A stretch of 64,000 bases of DNA, taken from the NCBI GenBank assembly GCA_964497615.1, contig CAZCEC010000028.1, positions 13,961-77,960 on the forward strand, given 5' to 3'. The position numbers and the translations under genes were made by a program. Shown piece by piece: positions 33,786 through 40,875 of this stretch. The notes under the pieces were generated by a model, which was not told the DNA's origin, did no database searches, and worked only from the letters and a program-made list of their open reading frames with translations. The stretch is from CAZCEC01 sp964497615. GTDB lineage: Bacteria > Chloroflexota > Anaerolineae > Anaerolineales > UBA6663. Each line of letters begins with the position of its first letter. Position 1 is the stretch's first letter.

Positions 33786-34487
33786 CTACGGAACGAAGGT
33801 GGCTGCGTTCCCGCTGGCGCTTTGCAGCTTCATGTCATTGGCGAAGACCTTGCTGATCCCTTCCGCCCATTGGCTGCTGCCCGTGGTCTCGCCGCGCACG
33901 GTCAGCGTCTTGCCCTTGTAGTCGTCGGCCTTGCCAATCTTCCAGACCACACCCGCGACCTTTAGCAACTTTCGGTCCCAGGTGGCGGCGCCGCCCGTCA
34001 TGACGAGGTTGCGCCCGTCGTACACGTTTACCTTGGTCATATTGATGACGGCTGCCTTTTGGGCCTTTTCAATCGCGTCTTCAAAATCGACCAGGGTGAT
34101 CTTGTCGAGCCGTTTCGAGGCCTGCCCCAACGCGAGGTCAATGTTGCTGGCAGCGAGCTGCGCCGGCTTGGACAGCGCCTTATTGGTCTTCGTCGTCATC
34201 GCCTTCGACTTCGCAACCAACAGCGCCTTTTTGGCGGCGTTCAGCTTGATCAGCGCGGTCTTGGCCTTGGCCAGGTTGCGCTGGGCGCTCTCCACGCTCA
34301 CAACCGTCTGGGCGGAAGCATCCAAGTCCTTCCACGGGATGGCGTTCCATCGCGCCTCGGCCGTGAGCAGGGCAACGCCCAGGCCGGTCTTTGTGTTCGC
34401 TTTGGCCTTGTCAATGAAGCTCTTCTTCTTCTGCCACGCCTTGTTCGTGGCAGTTGCCGGATAGGTCTTGTCTGCGGGTACGGTCAT
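33786..34487 (-). CDS. uncharacterised helical protein, family member 2
   Basis: 233 residues, Lys/Ala rich, mostly helical, with a beta-like C-terminal segment (YDGRNLVMTGGAATWDRKLLKVAGVVWKIG...). Its first half resembles the protein at 20542 (see there). The C-terminal part (residues about 150-233) has no counterpart in that protein and looks like a small sandwich domain. It has a TTGACA/TACAAT promoter, an AGGA ribosome site and a perfect terminator, so it is a complete single-gene unit. Soluble; no signal peptide. Function unknown. Confidence 0.75.
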   Translation of the reverse strand: MTVPADKTYPATATNKAWQKKKSFIDKAKANTKTGLGVALLTAEARWNAIPWKDLDASAQTVVSVESAQRNLAKAKTALIKLNAAKKALLVAKSKAMTTKTNKALSKPAQLAASNIDLALGQASKRLDKITLVDFEDAIEKAQKAAVINMTKVNVYDGRNLVMTGGAATWDRKLLKVAGVVWKIGKADDYKGKTLTVRGETTGSSQWAEGISKVFANDMKLQSASGNAATFVP

Positions 34488-34563
34488 CGTGTCCTCCCAG
34501 GCACTGAAGCAGCGGACCCAGGCGATGGTGCTGTACGCGGCTTATCGGATTGAATTGGTCGGA

Positions 34564-34591
34564 ATTGTAGTCCGAAATGGTTGCCTGTCAA
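34564..34591 (-). promoter_or_regulatory. sigma70-type promoter of the helical paralogue gene
   Basis: TTGACA (34591-34586), 16 nt, TACAAT (34569-34564) on the minus strand. The leader to ATG 34487 would be about 70 nt. Confidence 0.75.
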
Positions 34592-34594
34592 TTT

Positions 34595-35020
34595 TCACGC
34601 GTACAGATCGCGCACCAACAGACCGCCTCCCACCACCCCCACCGCCAACCCAATGGCGTATACACCCAGCGACCCCATGACCAGCGCCCACCGCCAGCCG
34701 GCCGGCTCCGTTGCGCCCGACGCCAATCCGGTGACCACTGCGAACGCCAGTCCCGCGGCCAACGCGACCAACGCCACAGCCAGGCTCCCCCCGATGAGGC
34801 CTCGCCGTGCCCTGGCCCGGCAGGCCGCCCACAGCAGCAAGCCCCCGCCCACCAGCGCCACTGGCAGCAGTTCCGCCGGCATCAGCCAGTCCAGATGAAA
34901 CCGGCCCTGGACCAGAAGGCCCAATGCCCCAAAGACCAGCGGCGCCGCCAGAGGCAGCGCCAGCACCACTGTGCCGCTCACAGCCAATGCCTTTGACAAA
35001 CCGCCTCGCTTAGTCATCAT
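34595..35020 (-). CDS. small integral membrane protein, four helices
   Basis: 141 residues from the ATG at 35020 (or the next at 35017) behind GGAGG. About four membrane helices (TVVLALPLAAPLVFGALGLL, LLPVALVGGGLLLWAA, SLAVALVALAAGLAF, MGSLGVYAIGLAVGVVG). It has no recognised family. The gene at 35044 ends 23 nt before it, so they probably form an operon. Its end overlaps the promoter region of the next gene on the same strand. Confidence 0.6.
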   Translation of the reverse strand: MMTKRGGLSKALAVSGTVVLALPLAAPLVFGALGLLVQGRFHLDWLMPAELLPVALVGGGLLLWAACRARARRGLIGGSLAVALVALAAGLAFAVVTGLASGATEPAGWRWALVMGSLGVYAIGLAVGVVGGGLLVRDLYA

Positions 35021-35043
35021 CTCGCCCGCCTCCCCCACTCGTT

Positions 35044-35403
35044 TCACGCCGCCGCGTGCAGCTCCGCGTGGTGCCGCCAGCTCCAGAAGTACAACACTCC
35101 CACCCCCAGCAGCGGCCCGGAGATCGTCGGGATCCACAGCAGGTGCTCGCGCGCGACAACGGCATACGCCACCGCCAGCACTGAGAAGACCACGCCCCCG
35201 ATCCACTCCCACCGCCACGCCAGAGCTATCACCACCAACAGCACCAGCACCGGCGTCTGATGGATCACAAACCCAACCAGGGCCTCACCCAGCCTCACGC
35301 CCTCCTCGAACACGTCGAAACCGAACAGGCTCAGGAACGCGCACACGAGCAGCGCCGCGATCCGCGGCCCCCACAACAACCACTTCCTGGATGTCGCTTG
35401 CAT
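35044..35403 (-). CDS. small integral membrane protein
   Basis: 119 residues behind GGAGGTG. Four membrane helices are likely (IAALLVCAFLSLFGFDVF, LVLLVVIALAWRW, IGGVVFSVLAVAYAVVA, ISGPLLGVGVLYFWSW). The pattern is like small DUF membrane proteins found beside transporters and kinases, but no function can be given. First gene of a two-gene unit with the protein at 34595. Confidence 0.6.
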   Translation of the reverse strand: MQATSRKWLLWGPRIAALLVCAFLSLFGFDVFEEGVRLGEALVGFVIHQTPVLVLLVVIALAWRWEWIGGVVFSVLAVAYAVVAREHLLWIPTISGPLLGVGVLYFWSWRHHAELHAAA

Positions 35404-35706
35404 GATGCACCTCCAGCAATTTGGGCCGTCTTCATCACCAATTCATTTGCCGGCCTCACCTTCAGTGTAGCCGCCCTGGCATCGTCTATGTAGTGTCGAA
35501 TGTCAGGCTGGCCGCCGCCGCCCAAGCCGCTCGGCCGCGCGCGCCGGTGCAGTTTTTGTTCCGGGCGGCCGGTTGCGTTTGCGCTCAATATCCAGCGACA
35601 GCCAGTTTTGTCGGCCTTGTTTGCCGCGCTGCGCAGCGTACAACTGCCGCCCGCCTGGTCTGAATCCAAGACGGCCCTTGCGCCGAATTAGAACATGTGA
35701 TTCACT
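35404..35706. other. intergenic stretch without a recognised gene
   Basis: About 300 nt between divergent genes. No coherent coding, RNA gene or strong repeat was seen. The leftmost bases hold the ribosome site of the minus-strand membrane protein; the promoter of the methyltransferase follows at 35707. Confidence 0.5.
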
Positions 35707-35736
35707 TGCGCCGTCGAGTCGCCCTCGACTACAATT
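35707..35736 (+). promoter_or_regulatory. promoter of the DNA methyltransferase
   Basis: TTGCGC (35707-35712), 18 nt, TACAAT (35731-35736). Transcription would start near 35743, about 37 nt before GTG 35780. Confidence 0.55.
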
Positions 35737-35779
35737 TTAAGACTCGGTCCCGGTCGCTCGGGGCCGCCCTGAGGCTACT

Positions 35780-37009
35780 GTGACCGATACCCTGCCCCAC
35801 GATACGATCCTTACCGGCGACTGCCTGGAGGTGCTCCCGCGCCTCCCCGCCCAGTCGGTGGACCTGATCTTCGCCGACCCGCCCTACAACCTCCAGCTTC
35901 AGTCCGACCTTTACCGTCCCAACATGACCAAGGTGGACGCGGTGGACGATGCCTGGGACAAATTCGCCAGCTTCGCCGAGTACGATGCCTTCACCCGCGC
36001 CTGGCTGGGCGAATGCCGCCGCGTCCTCAAGGACACCGGCACCTTGTGGGTCATCGGCTCCTACCACAACATCTTCCGCATTGGCGCCGCCTTGCAGGAC
36101 CTGGACTATTGGGTGCTCAACGACGTTTCGTGGACAAAACTGAATCCGATGCCCAACTTCCGCGGCAAGCGCTTCACCAACGCCCATGAGACCCTGATCT
36201 GGGCCCAGAAGCTCCGCGGCCAGCGCTACACCTTCAACTATCAGACTATGAAGGCCATGAACGACGACGTGCAGATGCGCAGCGACTGGCACCTGCCCTT
36301 GTGCACTGGCCATGAGCGCCTCAAGGAAGATGGCGTCAAGGCGCACCCCACCCAAAAGCCCGAGGCCCTGCTCTACCGTGTGATCCTCGCCAGCTCCAAC
36401 CCTGGCGATGTCGTCCTTGATCCATTCTTCGGCACGGGCACGACCGGCGCCGTGGCGAAGACTTTGCACCGCCGCTGGATCGGCATCGAGCGCGAGCCGC
36501 GCTACGTGCGGCTGGCCCAGCAGCGCCTCGCCGCCGTCCAGCCGCCCATGTTCTCCGACGAGGTCTACGCTCTCGACCAACAGCAGAAGCCCCGCCGCGT
36601 GCCCTTCGGTGCGCTGCTGGAGAATGGCCTTTTGCGCCCCGGCCAAACCCTGCGCTTTCGCAAGCGCGCCGAGCACAGCGCCGTCATCCTCGCCAACGGA
36701 CACCTGCGCCGCAACGGGACTACCGGTTCCATCCACGCCCTGGGCCGTGCCCTCCAAAGTGCCCCCTCCTGCAACGGCTGGGAGCACTGGTACTTCGAGG
36801 ACGAGACCGGCGCGTGGCAGCCCATTGACGTGCTGCGGCAGCAACTCTTGACCGGCTCTCGGCCCGTTGGCGGCGACCAGCCTGCTGCGCCCTCGAATGG
36901 CAACAGCAAGTCCAATGGCCATCTGCCGGAACCCGCCTCGAACGGGGGCCGTCGCGACAAGTCGCCCCTCAAGGCTTCCAAGCAGCGCGCCACAGTCGCC
37001 CAAGAGTAG
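35780..37009 (+). CDS. CcrM-like orphan DNA adenine methyltransferase
   Basis: 409 residues from GTG 35780. Beta-class order: motif IV DPPYNLQ (33-39) first, then motif I DPFFGTGTTG near residue 215. Residues about 275-355 (RVPFGALLENGLLRPGQTL..., GSIHALGRALQ..., CNGWEHWYFED) match the C-terminal RAMA-type domain of CcrM, which recognises GANTC in alphaproteobacteria. A low-complexity tail of about 45 residues follows. No restriction gene is adjacent, so it is an orphan, probably regulatory, methyltransferase. Specificity in this lineage is inferred, not known. Confidence 0.88.
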   Translation: MTDTLPHDTILTGDCLEVLPRLPAQSVDLIFADPPYNLQLQSDLYRPNMTKVDAVDDAWDKFASFAEYDAFTRAWLGECRRVLKDTGTLWVIGSYHNIFRIGAALQDLDYWVLNDVSWTKLNPMPNFRGKRFTNAHETLIWAQKLRGQRYTFNYQTMKAMNDDVQMRSDWHLPLCTGHERLKEDGVKAHPTQKPEALLYRVILASSNPGDVVLDPFFGTGTTGAVAKTLHRRWIGIEREPRYVRLAQQRLAAVQPPMFSDEVYALDQQQKPRRVPFGALLENGLLRPGQTLRFRKRAEHSAVILANGHLRRNGTTGSIHALGRALQSAPSCNGWEHWYFEDETGAWQPIDVLRQQLLTGSRPVGGDQPAAPSNGNSKSNGHLPEPASNGGRRDKSPLKASKQRATVAQE

Positions 37010-37167
37010 CGCCCCGCCCCGTTTGACTCCAACTAATCCTTGCGGGACTAAGGAACTTGTGTTCTATTCTTGTGCGCCCCCCTGACCCACGCTGCTCGGG
37101 CCGTTTTGGTCTCCGGTCGTCCGTCGTCCGTCGTCGAATCCCTTCCTCTTCCCTCCTGACCGGCTTT

Positions 37168-37176
37168 TGATAGAAT
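37168..37176 (+). promoter_or_regulatory. extended -10 promoter of the HMG-CoA synthase operon
   Basis: TGA TAGAAT (37168-37176), an extended -10, with the start expected near 37183. The leader of about 55 nt contains AGGAG before ATG 37239. Confidence 0.5.
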
Positions 37177-37238
37177 CTGATTGTCAAACTAGCCGATAAG
37201 TAACCGGGTATCATCCGCCGGTATCGTCAGGAGCAACG

Positions 37239-38312
37239 ATGGAACAATCGAATGGCAATCAACTGATGCGCCCCGCCCGCGACGTGGGCCTCGTCGGGTA
37301 CGGCGCTTATGTCCCCCGCTTCCGCCTGCCCGCCTCCGAGGTGGCGCGCGTCTGGACCGAGGGCACCAGCGCCCTGCCCATCAAGGAAAAGGCCGTCCCC
37401 GGCCTGGATGAGGACGTGGCGACCATGTCGGTCGAGGCCGCCCGCAACGCCGTGGCCCGGGCCGGTATCCCGCCCAGCGAGATCCGCGCCGTGTGGGTGG
37501 GCAGTGAGAGTCACCCCTACGCCGTCAAGCCCACGTCGACCATCGTGGCCGAGGCGCTGGGCGCTGTCCCCAACACCCAGGCCGCCGACTGGCAGTTCGC
37601 CTGCAAGGCCGGCACCGAGGCCATGCAGGCCGCCATCGGCTTCGTCGGCTCCGGCATGGCCCAGTACGCGCTCGCCATCGGCATGGACACCGCCCAGGGC
37701 CGCCCCGGCGACGCCCTCGAATACACGGCCGGCGCTGGCGGCGCGGCCTTCCTGCTCGGCCCGGCCGCCGAGTCCCTGGCCGTCTTTGAAGGGTCATACT
37801 CCTTCGTTACCGACACGCCCGACTTCTGGCGGCGCCAGCATGAGAAGTACCCCGAGCACGGCCAGCGCTTCACCGGCGAGCCGGCCTACTTCCGCCACGT
37901 GACTACGGCCGCCGAGCGCCTGCTGGAGCTGACCAACACCAAGCCCAGCGACTATCGCTACGCCATCTTCCACCAGCCCAATGTCAAATTCCCGCAGCGC
38001 GCCGGCAAGATGCTCGGCTTCACCGATGAGCAGATCAAGACTGGCCTGTTGGTGGGCGTCATCGGCAATACTTACGCCGGCAGTGCCATGATCGGCCTCA
38101 CCGCCGTCCTTGACACCGCCCAGCCCGGCGACCGCATCCTGCTGGTCTCTTTTGGCTCCGGCGCCGGCTCCGATGCCTTTGCCCTGCGCGCCACCGGCCT
38201 CATCACCGAGCGCCAATCGCGCGCCCCCAAGACCCAGGACTACATCGCCCGCCGCTCGGTCATCGACTACGCCACCTACGCCCGACTGCGCGGCAAGCTG
38301 GTGATGGAATAG
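37239..38312 (+). CDS. hydroxymethylglutaryl-CoA synthase, archaeal type
   Basis: 357-residue thiolase-fold enzyme. Catalytic Cys122 is in WQFACKAGTEA; Glu90 region GSESHPYAVKP and the active-site His of FHQPNVKFP are present. It condenses acetyl-CoA with acetoacetyl-CoA to HMG-CoA, entering the mevalonate pathway. The sequence is of the compact archaeal/Chloroflexota class. It starts a plus-strand unit with a thiolase homologue (TAGTG overlap) and, further on, a DUF35 protein: the trio known from archaeal HMG-CoA synthase complexes. Confidence 0.92.
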   Translation: MEQSNGNQLMRPARDVGLVGYGAYVPRFRLPASEVARVWTEGTSALPIKEKAVPGLDEDVATMSVEAARNAVARAGIPPSEIRAVWVGSESHPYAVKPTSTIVAEALGAVPNTQAADWQFACKAGTEAMQAAIGFVGSGMAQYALAIGMDTAQGRPGDALEYTAGAGGAAFLLGPAAESLAVFEGSYSFVTDTPDFWRRQHEKYPEHGQRFTGEPAYFRHVTTAAERLLELTNTKPSDYRYAIFHQPNVKFPQRAGKMLGFTDEQIKTGLLVGVIGNTYAGSAMIGLTAVLDTAQPGDRILLVSFGSGAGSDAFALRATGLITERQSRAPKTQDYIARRSVIDYATYARLRGKLVME

Positions 38313-39460
38313 TGCGCAACATTTACGTTGCCGGGGTCGGGCTTACGCCCGTCGGCGAACACTGGGAATCCTCCCTGCGCGAACTGGCCCTGCAGGCCAT
38401 CCTCGCCACCCAGCAGGATTGGGCCCAGCACGCCGGCAGCCCCCTCCCCCGCCCCGAAGCCCTGTTCGTGGGCAACATGCTGGCCGGCGAACTCAGCGGC
38501 CAGGAGCACCTCGGCGCCCTCGTGGCCGACTACGCCGGTCTGCGCGGCATCGAGGCCGCCACCGTGGAAGCGGCCGGGGCCTCCGGCGGCGCGGCCCTGC
38601 GCCAGGCAGTGCTGGCCATCGGTTCGGGCGCGATTGATACCGCCCTCGTGGTGGGCGTGGAGAAGATGACGGACAAAGTCGGCGCGGGGGTCACGGCCGC
38701 GACCGCCTCCGCCAGCGACACCGACTGGGAGGCCGCCCAGGGCGCCACCCCCACCGCGCTGGCCGCCATGCTCATGCGCCGCTACATGCACGCCTATGGC
38801 GTCACCGTGCCCGACTTCGCCGGCTTCAGCGTGAACGCGCATGCCAACGCCAAGGGCAACCCCAACGCCATGTTTCGCAACACCATTACGGCCGAGGCCT
38901 TCGCCAAAGCCGCCATGGTGGCCGAGCCGGTCAACATGTTCGACTCCGCGCCCGACGGCGACGGCGCCGCGGCCCTGTTCCTTACTGCCGGACCGGCCGC
39001 GGTGCGCGTGGCCGCCTCCGCCATTGCCACTGATACCCTCGCCCTGCACGACCGCCCCGACCTGCTCCACTTCGAGGCGGCCCGCCTGTCCGCCGAACGC
39101 GCCTACCAGAAGGCCGGCCTCAAGCCCGGTGACATCGATCTATTCGAACTGCACGATGCTTTTACGGTGTTCGCCGCCCTGAGCCTGGAGGCGGCCGGGT
39201 TTGCGCCGCCCGGTGAGGGCTGGCGGCTGGCCAGTGGCGACATCGCCCGCACCGGCCGTATCCCCATCTCCACCCTGGGCGGCCTTAAGGCGCGCGGCAA
39301 CCCCGGCGGCGCCACAGGTGTCTATCAAGTCGCTGAAGTCGCGCTGCAATTGCGGGGCGAGGCCGGCCCGTGTCAGGTCGCGGGCGCACAGTGGGGCATG
39401 GCGCAGTGCCTGGGCGGCGCGGGCGCCACGGCGGTGACACACATCCTGGAACGTGCTTGA
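38312..39460 (+). CDS. thiolase-family protein lacking catalytic Cys and His
   Basis: 382 residues from GTG 38312, overlapping the HMG-CoA synthase stop by 1 nt. The sequence follows archaeal acetyl-CoA acetyltransferases closely (ELSGQEHLGALVADYAGL, VVGVEKMTDKVGAG, FELHDAFTVFAAL). The nucleophile position, usually ACASGG, reads AGASGG (Gly89), and the GHPxGATG motif reads GNPGGATG (Asn330). The HDAFT His and the C-terminal QCLGGAGATAV remain. In the archaeal complex this protein makes acetoacetyl-CoA for the synthase. Without Cys it should not do so by the known mechanism; a scaffold or CoA-channel role, or aldolase-like chemistry as in Ltp2, is possible. Confidence 0.85.
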   Translation: MRNIYVAGVGLTPVGEHWESSLRELALQAILATQQDWAQHAGSPLPRPEALFVGNMLAGELSGQEHLGALVADYAGLRGIEAATVEAAGASGGAALRQAVLAIGSGAIDTALVVGVEKMTDKVGAGVTAATASASDTDWEAAQGATPTALAAMLMRRYMHAYGVTVPDFAGFSVNAHANAKGNPNAMFRNTITAEAFAKAAMVAEPVNMFDSAPDGDGAAALFLTAGPAAVRVAASAIATDTLALHDRPDLLHFEAARLSAERAYQKAGLKPGDIDLFELHDAFTVFAALSLEAAGFAPPGEGWRLASGDIARTGRIPISTLGGLKARGNPGGATGVYQVAEVALQLRGEAGPCQVAGAQWGMAQCLGGAGATAVTHILERA

Positions 39461-39466
39461 GCACGC

Positions 39467-39922
39467 TTAGGTGCTGGAGCCCTCCAGCGCCCGCCCCGTC
39501 GCCCAGGCCCGGTAGGTAAACAACGCCCACAGCGCGGGCCGCGAAAATAGGGCCCGGCTCAAGAGCCCGCGCAGCCCGGCGTGGTGTTCGTACGCAATGT
39601 GCTCGGTCACGCGGGTCGCGCGCTCATCCACCGGCGCAAACCGGTGCGTGTGCTCCCACCGGCGCAGCGGACCGCGCGCCTGTGTGTCGGTGAAGCCCGC
39701 TTGCGGATCCACGCCGGAGTGCACCGCCACCCACCTCACTGGCAGCAGCCCGAACCACAGGGTGAAGTGCGCCACCGATCCCTCCGCCACAGGCTCTACC
39801 TGGTGCATCTGGGCAAAGATCGGCGGCGGGGTGAGCCGGCGCAGGGTGCGCGTATCGGCGTGGAAGCGCGCCACCGCCTCCTGCGGCGCGCGGACGGTGA
39901 AGCTGAAGTTGAAGGTGGGCAT
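39467..39922 (-). CDS. SRPBCC (START-like) ligand-binding protein
   Basis: 151 residues from ATG 39922. A first strand with FNFSFTVRAPQEAVARFHAD, then LTPPPIFAQMH, FTLWFGLLPVRWVAVH, the antiparallel RRWEHTHRF and RVTEHIAYEHH, and a C-terminal helix follow the START/SRPBCC helix-grip plan (polyketide cyclase or coenzyme-binding). TATACT lies 6 nt before the ATG, supporting this start and a leaderless mRNA. Convergent with the thiolase homologue; 6 nt separate the two stops. Confidence 0.7.
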   Translation of the reverse strand: MPTFNFSFTVRAPQEAVARFHADTRTLRRLTPPPIFAQMHQVEPVAEGSVAHFTLWFGLLPVRWVAVHSGVDPQAGFTDTQARGPLRRWEHTHRFAPVDERATRVTEHIAYEHHAGLRGLLSRALFSRPALWALFTYRAWATGRALEGSST

Positions 39923-39928
39923 GGGCGG

Positions 39929-39934
39929 AGTATA
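39929..39934 (-). promoter_or_regulatory. leaderless -10 of the SRPBCC gene
   Basis: TATACT on the minus strand, 6 nt before ATG 39922. It overlaps the divergent plus-strand promoter at 39938-39968. Confidence 0.5.
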
Positions 39935-39937
39935 GCC

Positions 39938-39968
39938 TTGCCTGCGCCCTGAATAGTGTTTGTATAAT
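39938..39968 (+). promoter_or_regulatory. promoter-like site before the nth remnant
   Basis: TTGCCT (39938-39943), 19 nt, perfect TATAAT (39963-39968). It would transcribe the endonuclease III fragment and perhaps the DUF35 gene 430 nt further on. Confidence 0.45.
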
Positions 39969-40175
39969 GTCGCCACTTGGGCGCCCGATCAGACCCTTGC
40001 CGCACTAGAACCAAACCTCCCTCTGGACTACTTGGTAGACATAAACCCGCCGCTTGTGCCCCACGACAAGCACATCTGTAGCAGTGCGCTCCCCCATTGC
40101 TCCGCGTGCCCGGTCCTGGCATTGTGCCTGCAAGCGGGTGTCAAGCACCGCTGGGGCGCCGATCATTCGCGCTGA
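39960..40175 (+). pseudogene. nth: endonuclease III remnant (Fe-S cluster domain only)
   Basis: An open frame of 71 codons whose later part reads LVPHDKHICSSALPHCSACP then VLALCLQAGV. The spacing C-x6-C-x2-C-x5-C is the [4Fe-4S] loop of endonuclease III, and the preceding LDYLVDINPPLVPHDKH matches the end of its last helix. The catalytic helix-hairpin-helix part (Lys/Asp) is missing, and the upstream DNA is a promoter. It is therefore a truncated relic, unless it is now a small Fe-S protein. The stop is TGA at 40173-40175. The next 219 nt to the DUF35 gene hold only a leader and ribosome site. Confidence 0.7.
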
Positions 40176-40394
40176 CGGCGCCGGTGTGGCGCCGGGGCGG
40201 CGCCCGTCTCGCTATGACCATCAACTCGGCCGCCCGCGGCCCAATTTGCCCCGTTCGGGGCCATCTGAGACCCTTCAGAGCGCCTTGGATAGTTTCTGAT
40301 AGCCCCTCCACGATACCTTTACACGCGCAGGGTCAGCGGTTGTGAAACAATGCTCAACCTGACCGCGTAGATCATCAGAGTGTTGGAGGAAGTT

Positions 40395-40796
40395 ATGGAA
40401 ATATCGCGCCATTGGCGATTGCAGCAGCAGCGGTACGGCCTGGTTGGGGAAGTCTGCCCCCACTGCGAGTACAAGATTTTCCCCCCGCGTGACGTGTGCC
40501 CCAACTGCGCCGGAGAAGCCAAGACCCTCTTTACGTTTAGCGGCAGGGGTGAGGTGTACTCCTACACCACTGTTTACGACCCGCCCCAGGGCTACGAGGG
40601 GAATGCCCCCTACACGGTCGCCATCGTCAAGCTCGACGAAGGTCCCATGGTTACGGCCCAACTGACCGATGTTGACAATAACAAGGTGGATATCGGCATG
40701 CCGGTCGAGATGGTCACGCGCAAGCTCCGCGAGGACGGCGACCGCGGCATGCTCGTTTACGGCTACAAATTCCGACCCCAGCTTCAGCCCGCCTAG
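40395..40796 (+). CDS. DUF35 / OB-fold zinc-ribbon protein
   Basis: 133 residues from ATG 40395 behind GGAGGA. A rubredoxin-like ribbon (Cys21, Cys24, Cys35, Cys38: CPHC...CPNC) is followed by an OB-fold (GEVYSYTTVYDPPQGYEG..., VAIVKLDEGPMVTAQL, VEMVTRKL). In archaea this protein bridges acetoacetyl-CoA thiolase and HMG-CoA synthase and holds the shared pantetheine channel. It is on the same strand as those two genes, about 0.9 kb later, with an antisense SRPBCC gene and the nth remnant between. A terminator follows. Confidence 0.9.
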   Translation: MEISRHWRLQQQRYGLVGEVCPHCEYKIFPPRDVCPNCAGEAKTLFTFSGRGEVYSYTTVYDPPQGYEGNAPYTVAIVKLDEGPMVTAQLTDVDNNKVDIGMPVEMVTRKLREDGDRGMLVYGYKFRPQLQPA

Positions 40797-40825
40797 TCCC
40801 CGCCGCAACTCAACGCAGAATGCAG

Positions 40826-40857
40826 CCGGCCCGCTTGGTAGCGGGCCGGGTTTCTTT
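40826..40857 (+). terminator. intrinsic terminator after the DUF35 gene
   Basis: CCGGCCCGC and GCGGGCCGG form a 9-bp stem with a 6-nt loop (40826-40849), then GTTTCTTT. Confidence 0.8.
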
Positions 40858-40875
40858 CCCCAACTCAAAGCGGAG

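Noticed and set aside
37010..37167. Pyrimidine-rich region after the methyltransferase considered as a terminator or small RNA
   Set aside because: No stable hairpin with a T-tract was found. It only holds the run-up to the next promoter.
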